The position numbers and the translations under genes were made by a program. This document shows positions 1 through 9,000 of a stretch of 16,192 nt of DNA, in pieces. This stretch comes from Chlamydomonas sphaeroides (Eukaryota; Chlorophyta; Chlorophyceae; Chlamydomonadales; Chlamydomonadaceae). The notes beneath the pieces were generated by a model. That model worked only from the letters and a program-made list of their open reading frames with translations. It had not been told where the DNA came from and ran no database searches. The stretch is from the NCBI GenBank assembly GCA_001662425.1, contig BDDC01002108.1, positions 1 through 16,192 of the forward strand, in the 5' to 3' direction. The first letter of the stretch is position 1, and every line of letters begins with the position of its first letter.

Positions 1-87
1 GAGGCGAGGCGAGGCGAGGCGAGGCGAGGTGAGGTGAGGTGAGGTGAGGTGAGGTGAGGTGAGGTGAGGTGAGGTGAGGGGGGGGGG
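1..87. repeat. GAGGC/GAGGT microsatellite with terminal G run
   Basis: Five copies of GAGGC (1-25) are followed by ten copies of GAGGT (26-75), then GA and a run of G into a GC-rich stretch. The array has two clean blocks that differ by one C-to-T change, as if each variant expanded separately. It lies in an IFT121 intron; on the gene strand it reads as a pyrimidine-rich ACCTC/GCCTC tract. Confidence 0.97.
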
Positions 88-300
88 CGCGCTGGGGCTA
101 TGCGGCGTAAGGCCCGCCCAAAGCCGCCGACACGCGGTAGCCCGCAGCCCACAGCCCGTGTAGCCCACAGCCCGGGCCATGCATGCTGCCCACAGCCCGT
201 GTAGCCCACACAGCCGGGGCCCCGCAAGCGGCCCGGGGTGCGGCGCTGCGCAGTGCGCTGCCGCCGCCTGGCTGCGTGAGCTCCCGCAGCCCCCGCCCAC
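1..300 (-). other. Start of IFT121 intron 17 (extends beyond the window)
   Basis: The donor GT of this intron is at 300-299, after the codon for Lys584. I see none of the next conserved IFT121 segment in any minus frame down to position 1, so the following exon must lie outside. The stretch holds a pentanucleotide microsatellite (1-75), a G run, and a 23-base direct repeat at 147-169 and 188-210 (core CCCACAGCCCGTGTAGCC). No gene is seen here. Confidence 0.8.
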
Positions 301-3300
301 CTTGCGCTCGAAGCTGAGGTGCTCGCCCACGGTGTTGGCCGAGCCGCCCTGCGCCTTGGCGGTGAGGTCGAAGAAGGTGAGCACGCCGTTGATGTCGATG
401 ACCGACATCTTGCTCAGGTTGCAGTTGAGCGCCAGCATCTGCGGCCGGGCCGGGGGGCAGAAGGAAGAAGGGAGAAACGGGGGGGCTTGGCAGGGTGGGT
501 GCAAAAAAGGGCTCCCACCGGGCCGCAGCCCTCACAGGATATTCCGCCAACCCCTCCCCGCTTGGATCCCACGCCCCAGCCGCTGCCGCTCCGCCAACCT
601 CCGCCGCACCGAGCCGGGCCCCTGCCGCGCCCACCTGCGGCCTGCAGCGCAGCACGTGCTGCGCGTCCATGGTGAGGTGCGGCAGGCTGTAGCGGTTGAC
701 GACGCCCGAGGAGCGGCCGATCATGAGCACCGAGTCGCAGGCGGTGACGCAGGCGATGGGGTCGGTGGTCTGGGTGGTCAGGTTGCGGAACGACTCGGGC
801 GAGCGGTCCGACTGGGGGCACCGGAGGAAGGGGCCAAGGCGAGGCACGGGGCGTGCGAATTAGGGAGGGCACGTCCGCGACGACTGGTCAGTGAGTGGCC
901 TTGCGGCTGCTTTCTCGGAGACCTGCGCTGCCGGCTAGCCGCCGCCCCCTACCAGCGCGGGGTTGGGGTCATCCACGCTGAACATCTTCTCGCGCACGTC
1001 CTTGCGCTTGACGGCGTTGATGTCCGTGGACAGGACCTGGAGGGGGGAGCGTAGGCGGCGGGGCTCGGGGCCATGCGGCAGCGAGGGGGCGGGACGAGAG
1101 TGCGGCGAAAGGGGCAACAACTGCATGGAGCTCCGCTTGCGCTATGCAGGCCCATCGCAACGCCAGTTGGGAAGAGTCCCTTTCCCAGGCCCTCTCTTGC
1201 CCACCCACCCGCCCATCCCCCGCTGTCCCCACCTTGCTGAAGCTGGTCCTGAACTGCCACACGTACACGACCTCGTCGTTGGCGGCGATGACGTGGTAGT
1301 TGGTGATGGCCAGGTACTTGGGCTCCACCTGCAAGTGGGGAGGGGGATTGTAAGCGAGGAGTTACGAGTCTAGGGGACGGGGAAGGGGGAAAGGGGGACC
1401 CGAGTGCCCACAAATCGGCACTGGAGCCGGCTGGGACGGCCGCCCCCGCCCGGCCCCGATCCCACCTCGATGTACTTGGAGTCCACGGGCGACCCGATGG
1501 CGTTGCACAGGATGAGGATGTGCTCGCCGGGGTTCTCGCCCTGCGCAGGCAGGGCAGTGAGGGCAGGAGGGGCGGATACGCGGATTGATGCCTAGATGAT
1601 GACCCACACCCCTGGCCCCGAAAACTGCCGCTGCCCTACTGCCCCCTCCCCCCTCCCCTTGTCCGCGCTCCAGCCCGGGGCCGCTCTCCCCTTCCCGCGC
1701 CCCCGGCCCCCCGCTCCCTCCCCCTGGTACCTTGGTGGCCAGTACGCAGAAGTCGCCAAACGCCTGGATGGCCACCAGCTTGCGCACGTACTGCGCAGGG
1801 GGGCGGGCGGGGAGAGATATGCGGGACATGGAGAGGCGCAAGTGCACCACGAGGTGATGCACGCACCCGGAGAGTAGGGGCCCGCATGCAGCCCCTGGCC
1901 CGAGCTCCTGCCCCCAGCCCCTGGCCGCAGCCCCTGCAGCGGTCCAGAGCTGTCCGCCCACCGCCGCACCTTGGGGTACTTGTCGTTGTTCTTGGTGTCC
2001 CAGAACATGACGCAGTGCTCGGAGCGGTCGGGCCGGTTGAAGGCGTACACCAGCGTGTTGCAGAAGTAGCCCCACTTATAGTCAGGCCGGACCTGGGGGA
2101 GGCGGGGGGCGGGACGGCAAGGCGGTGTGGCGATGATTGGTTTGCAGGCCGAGGAGCGCACAATGGATGGAGCTGGGACCCGGGGCAGAACGCGGGACCA
2201 GGCTCGTCCGGACCCCGAGCAGCTACAGTCCGCCTGCATGCCGCATATGCGAGGTATTCGTGACCATCGCCCCAAGACCACACGCACAAGCTCACGCGCC
2301 CAACCCGCCCCCCTTCGACCCCCGCACGTTGGCGAAGTAGACGTAGCTGTCCACGCTGAGCGCTAGCCGCAGCCCGTTGCCCTCCCAGCTGATGCCGCTG
2401 ATGCCGCCGCCGGGCACACGCAGCGTGCGCAGGTGCTCGCCTTGGGGGGGGACGGCAGGCGGGGCAGGCGGGACGGTAGAAGCAGCGCTGGGCGCTCGGT
2501 GACGTGCTGCCAACGGCCTGCCCGTTCAGGGCCTGGCCCGTCCTAGCTAGGCGCTTGACCTCGCCGGCCCTCCTCTCGCTCGTCGCGCTTCTGCGACCCT
2601 ACGCCGCCTGGCCCTCCCCATACATCGGCTCACCGTTGTGGTTGTAGAACTGCACCATCCACAGCTCCTTGCCCTCCGCCACGGCGCTGCTCATCTGGAA
2701 GCCCGCCACCGCCAGGATCTGTGTGCGCGGGGAGGCGAGGTACAAGGAAGGCAGGCAGCAAGAGAGGCGTAAGAGCAGGGAAGGGGCGAGGAGGGGAAAA
2801 GCAGGCGCTCGTGTTGCGGAGCGTGGCCTGAAGCCCCATCCTCCCTGCCTGCCTCACCGTGCCGTTCATGTTCCACTTGATCTTGACCGGCTTGATGCCG
2901 GTGTCGATGCACACCGCGTTGTCGTCGCTCTCGTAGCGCATGAGCTGAGCCGGGACAGGCGCAGCGGCAGGGCCGGGGCGGGGCGGGAGGCGAGGGGCGC
3001 GCGGGCTTTGGAGGCAGGGCAGACAAGGCGCGCAAGGGGCCCCGACCACACCCGGCGAGCCGTCATTGCCCCTGGTGACCTGCCTGGCCAGCCGTCAATC
3101 CCACTGCCTGCCACGGCTGCTCTCGTGCGCCAGCCCCCCACCCCGCCGGCGCACCTGCATGCGGCCGTTGTCCAGGCAGATGGCCAGCACGGGGCAGTTG
3201 GGCTCCGCGTAGCCCTCCACGCCATCGTACCACTCCACGCCGATGATCTTGGACGCGCCTGGGTGGGTGATTTGAGTGGGCGGGCGGGTAGGCTTGCGGC

Positions 3301-5766
3301 TGCAGCCGTGCGAGGAGAACACGGCGGGGGCTGACGGAGCCCCAGGGCCTGGATGCGGTGGTTACCGAGGACCTGAAGACGCTAGCCGCTGGTATCCGCC
3401 ATCAGTCGCAGCAGCGGCAACGCTGAGTAGGACTCGGCCGCCGCCGAGCCGATAGACCGGAGTTTGCGACTTGCCACACCCATTGCACGAACTGGGCGCC
3501 GTCATGGACGCATTTGCACCCTGCTGCCGCGCTCCTCCGTCACTCATGCCCATCACCCGGCTGTTGCTTCGGGCAACTGCACACTCGCATCGTCGTGGAG
3601 ATTCCGTCGTCTGAGACGGGTAACACACTGGATGTAACCAGCGGAGGGGCCCTCGGCCGTGAGGCGGCGGCTGCTGCCCAGTGGCAGGCAGCGCCAACTG
3701 GACCGCGAGCTGCAGTGACGGGTTCCGGTCCGGCTCCGATAGATCGTACGTCAGCGCTCGGCAGGCTGGGCCCCAGAGCGATCCGCGGCTGCATGCTTAT
3801 GCGCATCATGGCTGCGCCCAAGCCAGACACCTGGCCTTACCATACCCCTCACCCTCCATCCCCTGCCCGCCTTTCCCTCAATGCAGAACATCGGCACCGT
3901 GGGACTGCCCCACTGTGGCCCCAGCGTGGCCTCCCAGCCATGCAGGGCACCATGCCCACATGTGGCATGTGTGCACGCCACTCGATGCACGGCACCCACC
4001 CGCGTATCCCTCGTTGCAGTACAGCGGCACCTTGGCCACGCCGTTGCCGTTGCCATCGTACACGTGGCACTCGCCCTGGGGTTAGCAGCCAGGGATGTGG
4101 GTCAGGTCGCGGGGCGGGGAGGCCGTGGCCCCTGCGCTGCACGAGACGCCGCGGCAGCGTGGCCCCTGCAGCCGCGCCTCCCCAGCCCCCTCCACCTGCG
4201 GCGTGGCGAACAGCAGCAGGCGGCCGTCGGGCGACCACTCCACCAGCGCCAGCTCCATGCCCAGCTCCTGAGGGGGTGGACGAGGCACACATCGGCGTAG
4301 GGGTAGAGTTGGCAGGGTGATGGGGGCCCGCGTGTAAGGGCTGTTCCGCAACCACGCGCCCATGCCCTTTTGCCCTCCGCTTAGGCCCGTATTGGGGATA
4401 CACCGGTCCCCACCTCCCACCCCTCAATAGCCCCTGCCCGACCTTGCCCCACAGGCGGTTGCCGTCCACGCTGCCCACGATGACTGCTCCGTCCTCATAG
4501 ATTATGCAGATCTTCTCGCCATTGGATGTCCACTTCATGTCGCGTACCACCGACTTGTTCCTGGGGGAGCGCGAAGGGGATGAAATGGTGGCCACAAGGC
4601 AGGGCAGCGGTTGGCGTAGAGTACGGGGCATGCCATGCAACTGCTGCCGGGCAGCAGGCACCAGTTGGCAATGCTAGGTGCTGCCAACGGTCGGCGGTTG
4701 GTGCCGATGAGCCTGCTGGCTGCACCCTTGGCGACGACCAGAGGCGGCGGCGCTACAATGCAGGCCGCAGCAGCCACGGCCAGCAGGAGCGCTTCTATGG
4801 CGGCGACAGCATCCCATGCCGGCGCTACAGCAGCGGCGGCGAGCGCGGCTCCCTCCCAGCGCCGCAAGCGCTTGGCAGGCCCGGCCGCATGCCGCAGCTG
4901 CACCGCTGGCCGCCGCAGCGCACTCCGCCACCCAATGGCGCCACCCCATAGGCCCAGCTGCAGGGGCCGCTCCCCAAAATGCCGCAGTCGATAGTCGGGG
5001 GCGCTTGGCCCTCGGCGCAACGGCATCAGTGGGCTCCCCGGCAGCGGCGGGAGCGGCACGATGAAGTGCGCCCCCGCAATGCCCAGCGCCACCCTGCTGC
5101 CGTGCGCTGGAGACCCCTTGTTTCCGGTACGCGACTTCCGGCCGCTGTAGTGAGCAATACTGCTGGAAGGCAGGGCCCGGGCGCCAGAGCCAGAGCCAAG
5201 CTGCTGTGCTGCTCTGTACAGTTGCAAGGCCGTGACAGGAGCCGCCCGGCGCCCTGCCGGCGGATACCACGTTCCCCCTTCCCCCGCACCTGTTGTTGAT
5301 CATCTCCTCAAACCACATCCCCTTGTGGAGCATCCACACGATGATGAGACCGAATTCATCGCTGGTGGTGAGCTTCTGGAACGCGTTGTTCCAGCACACG
5401 CAGATGACAGCCCCGTTGTGCCCCTCGAGGGTCTGGTTCAGAGACAGGTTTCCGCCCGCGGCCCCCTCCTTCTTTCCCTTCACATCCCGGCTGGTTGTGC
5501 CGTCAAGGCGCAGGACCTGCGCCGCAAGGGCAAGAGGCGTCGCGCAACGCAACTTCGAAGCCCTGGCATGCTCCCGCGGACCTTCAGAAGGCCACTCTCT
5601 CCTCCGCAGGCAATCCAGCCCTGGTCCGTGTTCCATGAGATGCAGCGTAACTTGACGTTGTTGGGGATAGCAATCTTCTTGCTGCGAACGCAGCGAAGGT
5701 TGTCAACATGCCGGCCCTTCGTAGCCGCGCAGTAACTGCGAGCACCGACCTCAGATATATGAACAT
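301..5766 (-). CDS. IFT121: Intraflagellar transport protein IFT121 (WDR35), N-terminal half, 3'-truncated by window edge
   Basis: This gene encodes the IFT-A subunit IFT121, which acts in retrograde transport and membrane-protein entry in cilia. Seventeen exons join in phase to 584 residues, about half the family's roughly 1,200. The start is fixed by homology: the spliced N-terminus MFIYLSKKIAIPNNVKLRC matches the vertebrate WDR35 start MFFYLSKKISIPNNV, and the serine codon is split by a 68-base intron. Other family landmarks are LEGHNGAV (about residue 69), LTTSDEFGLIIVWMLHKG, EDGAVIVGSVDGNRLWGK (ending at 154), GVEWYDGVEGYAEPNCPVLA, ILAVAGFQ (268), RPDYKWGY, FWDTKNNDKY, FGDFCVLATK, YHVIAAN, and GVLTFFDL followed by VGEHLSFERK (ending at 584). 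These cover both WD40 propellers. The helical TPR-like C-terminus and its stop lie left of position 1. Identification is from recalled family sequence, not a search. Codon use is strongly C/G-ending, like the neighbouring gene. Confidence 0.96.
3259..3999 (-). other. IFT121 intron 6, 741 bases
   Basis: This is the longest complete intron of the gene. It splits a glycine codon between CNEGYA and ASKIIGVEWYDG, so no conserved residues are missing. The middle part (about 3370-3740) looks less G+C-rich than the exons. On the plus strand it has a TGTAA at 3633-3637. A short palindrome, CCACATGTGG, lies near the donor end at 3956-3965. I found no terminal inverted repeats, target-site duplication or recognisable coding in it. 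Confidence 0.75.
4561..5289 (-). other. IFT121 intron 3, 729 bases
   Basis: This intron splits the arginine codon of INNR-NKSVVRDMKW, at a point where the family continues without a gap. The exon 3 frame stays open into the intron for about 200 codons before a stop near 4674, but the read-through resembles nothing I know. The other frames are also largely open, as expected from the base composition. The alanine-rich open frames on the plus strand are not recognisable either. Confidence 0.75.
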
Positions 5767-6068
5767 GGCTGCCTAGTCCGTGGGCCAGCACTCAAGCGTG
5801 CGTCTGTGGTCAACGCGTAAGCATTCAGAAGTGGTCTCGATAGCTGCCAATGACTGCTATGCGCTAGGGTTGCTTGTTGTGCGCATGGAAAAATGGCAGG
5901 CTGCGGAAACAAGTACATAGCATGCGTGTCACTGTGCCTGCCCTACCCGCCGTTTAGAACCCCCATGCAGACGCGTTCTCCACTAGCTGTTAGTTGTTGG
6001 CATAGCGCAAATAAGCACAAATACATGCGTCGCTGATCTAGGCTGCTGCCGTTGCGAACATCGGCAGC
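5767..6068. promoter_or_regulatory. Divergent promoter region between IFT121 and NAA25
   Basis: The 302 bases between the two start codons must contain both 5' UTRs and the promoters of both genes. The stretch is visibly richer in A+T than the flanking exons, notably AAATAAGCACAAATACATG around 6008-6026. A CCAAT pentamer lies at 5847-5851 on the plus strand. I see no clear TATA box, and transcription starts cannot be placed from sequence alone. Start contexts are GCAGCCATG for IFT121 and GGCAGCATG for NAA25. Confidence 0.7.
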
Positions 6069-9000
6069 ATGTCGAGCAGCGCGAGAGACGCTGACGCGTA
6101 TGAGCGCAAAGTTCGGGCGATCTATGATGCCCTTGACTCCCGTAGCTGGAAGGTACGGTCGCGACCGCAGCTCGTCCGGTGCAGCCGCCCCACTCACGGC
6201 GCTCAAGGCGCAAGCGCTGCATAAGCCCCGCGTCGCCGGCATAGAGCGCAACACGGCGCGTTGCCTCCGCAGGGAGCGCTCAAGCTGTGCCAGCAGGCGC
6301 TGCAAAAGTATTCCAACGATGGGCTGCTCATGGCCCTCAAGGCCATCGCCCTGGACCGCAGCGGCCGGCGTGAGGAGGCCAACCAGGTGCGCTGCCCCTG
6401 GGGAAGTAACCCTGCACACGGTGCTTTCGCTGGCGGTACAGGCGTGGGACTAGCCGCCTCGGCGCTGCCAGTGTGGGCCCCGGCTCGTTGGCCAACACAA
6501 CGGCGTGTCCCCGCCCTTGTGCGGCTTGTAGGTGGTGGACGAAGTGATCGCCACTGCGCCCACAGACGAGCAGGTGTGTTCCAATGTTAACTAGGCTGTT
6601 AACTAGGCTGTGTTGTCTGCGCGTGCCGTCGTCCATGCCTACGACCGAGCGCTGCCCGAGTACCGTGCACCACCGGCCGTTCCGGACTGCCAGCTAGGGA
6701 CCGCGTCGCGTTGCGAAGCCTGCCGTTGTCCTCGCTCCCGGAATCTCTTCCGCGGCAGAGGACACTCCGGCAGCAGGCTGGGAGAGCTGCGTCAGCCTCC
6801 TTCCTTTCCTGCCCGAGTGCTGCATCCTCGCTGCACCCCAACCCCACACCCCAGGTGCTGCGCCTCTGCGGTATGGTGCTCCGCGCCTCTGGCCGCCCCG
6901 CCGACATCACCCGCCTGTACGAGGCGGCCGCGGCCGCCGCCGCCACCGCCCGGGGCCCGGGCGCTGCGGAGCAGGCGGCGGTGCTCAGCCACGAGGTGTT
7001 TGGCTGCTACGTCAGGTAGGAGGGGGACACACCGGCGGCACGGCCGGAAGGGCAGGGGGCCAGGCATGGGTTGGCGCTGCGGCATGCAGCGGGGCTGGGG
7101 GCGGGGTATAAAATGGGTAGAGGTTGCGAAAGCAGTGACGAGCGTCCCGGTGCGGGGGGTTGCAGGCTGTGATGTCACGCCAGGCAGGCGGGAGTGGAGC
7201 CCGGGGCGCATGGCGGCAGCGGGCCAACACACGGCGGGGCGGGCCAGTGCCGCTCGGTCCCGAGCTCGCTACAACCTTCGCATCTTTTGGGCACTCGCGT
7301 CTCCCGCCCGCGCCACCCCGGCAACTCCTTGCCTCCATCGCCTGTCCTCGCCACCCCAGGGAGAGCCAGTACGTCAAGCAGCAGCAGCTGGCCCTGAAGC
7401 TGGCCAAGGCACGCGGCGCCGCGCCCTTTGCGTTCGGCAGCCCGGGCCAGGGCGGGGGCGGCGCGGCGGTCAGCGGCGAGACGCGCTACGGCTGGTGGGC
7501 AGTGCTGTCCATTGCGCTGCAGGTGGGGGGGGGCGGGCGGGGCCGGGCATGCGCGCACTGGGGGCGAGCGTGAGGGGACTGCCGACCTGCGGCGGTGGCG
7601 ACGGCAGGGCAGTAAGTGTCGAAGGAAGTCGCGAGGTCCAGGGCGTGGCCTGGGCTTGGGTCCCTGGGCACACCCGCTTGCCTGCTGTGCAGCCTGTGCC
7701 GCTGATGGTGATGATGACGGGAGTGAAGACGATGATGCTTCCTGGGCCGCCCCCTGCTGCTGCCGCCCACCCCAGGCCCGCGCCGCGCTGCTGGCCAAGG
7801 CCCGCGGCGTACCGCCGCCAGCCGGCCAGGTGGGCCTGGGTTGGGTGCTGGCTGCAGTGCGGGGCGTGCGGGCGCGCTACAGCAAGCCCTCTGCGCACAG
7901 ACGACAGGCCTTGATCGGCGAATCATTGGCTGCTCACTTGTGGGCCGGCATCTGCCTCCTCCCCCTTAGGTCCAGCCCGTGGCGCTGGACCCCACCAAGC
8001 TGCTGGCGCTGGCGGAGGGCATGGTGGCACGACAGGTGGCTGCGGCGGGCGGGGTGGGGGGCAGGGGACATGCGGCACGAGCAGCGGCGCGGCGCCCCAA
8101 GCCCGGGCTGGTGCAGGGAGACATGTGTGTTTGGGATGACGGCCCCACACCGGCCGCATCGCGCCGCGGTGCGTCTGTCGTCCACCACCACCCTCCGGCG
8201 GCCCGCTGCCCGGCCCGCGCCGCCTTCAAGCACATTCTCTTTGAGCTAGCAGTGGCGCGTTTGCGGAGGGTACCCAGGGTGCGCCGTGCTCCGCGGTGTC
8301 TCGAGTGCAGCTGCCCTCCCCTCCCCCGGGTCGCCAGGCTTCCAAGGACGGCAAGCTGGAGGGCTACGAGGCGCTCATGGTGTACGTGGACCTGCTGGTG
8401 GCGCAGGTGCGGGGGGGGGGGAAAGGGGGGGAGGGCGGCAGGAGGGCGTGCCGCCGTGTGGTGTGGCTAGCCAGAGAACAGGCCACGGGGTGCAGTTGCA
8501 CGAAGGCCGCCGTGGATCTGCGGGTGGCTACAGCAGCGGGGGGCACGCGGGGAGGCAGACGGGACGGCAGGTGCAGGGCGACGTCGTGCCACGGGGCCAT
8601 GCGGGTGACCACCCCGCTGCCCGTGTAGCTGGCCCGGGATGGGATGGACGGCCCCAGCAGCGGTGGCCCCAGCAACGGTGGCCCCACCTGGGGGCGGGCG
8701 CGCACACACACACACACACACCCGCCCGCCATGCGCCCCGCGGGCCGCGCCTCACCGCCAGCCGCCGCCCTCCCCGCAGGGCAAGCTGTCGGACGCGCAG
8801 GCCCTGGTCACCGGCCCTCGGGGCGCCGCCGCGCTGCGCATCGCCAGCGAGCGGCAGCAGCTGGCGGCGGCGCTGGCAGCGGCGGACGGCGACCTGGCGG
8901 CGGCGGCGGAGGGGCTGCAGGCCGCGCTGCGGGCCAACCCGGACGACTGGGGCGCGGCGCTGCTGCTGCTCGACTGCCTGCTGCCGGGGACGGCCGAGAG

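Larger units (their letters stand above)
301..5766 (-). other. IFT121: IFT121 exon-intron map
   Basis: Exons in transcript order (plus coordinates): 5750-5766, 5582-5681, 5290-5516, 4443-4560, 4196-4267, 4000-4075, 3155-3258, 2858-2944, 2634-2718, 2328-2440, 1970-2092, 1731-1790, 1466-1540, 1233-1328, 953-1036, 635-811, 301-438. All sixteen complete introns begin GT and end AG on the minus strand, and the lengths sum to 1,752 bases with the frame kept. Introns run from 65 bases (5517-5581) to 741 bases (3259-3999). Split codons occur after exon 1 (Ser), exon 3 (Arg), exon 6 (Gly) and exon 9 (Gly); most other junctions fall between codons. Each junction was chosen where family similarity stops and resumes, so boundaries are well supported but not checked by transcripts. 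Confidence 0.88.

Noticed and set aside
1590..1730. ATGATGA in IFT121 intron 12 as a C/D snoRNA
   Set aside because: It is antisense to the host gene and no D box lies at a suitable distance.
3514..4320. 268-codon plus-strand open frame across IFT121 intron 6 and exons 5-6
   Set aside because: It runs antisense through two conserved IFT121 exons and has no recognisable domain or distinct codon pattern.
4561..5289. Nested gene or transposon in IFT121 intron 3
   Set aside because: The open frames are alanine/arginine-rich in several frames at once, and there are no inverted repeats, target duplications or enzyme motifs.
5767..5791. Upstream in-frame ATG at 5789-5791 as the IFT121 start
   Set aside because: It would read through the first intron without splicing and lose the conserved MFIYLSKK start. 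The 5766 start plus a 68-base GT-AG intron restores the family N-terminus exactly.
7698..7775. GTGATGATGA in NAA25 intron 5 as a snoRNA C box
   Set aside because: No CTGA D box and no closing stem follow before the acceptor at 7775.
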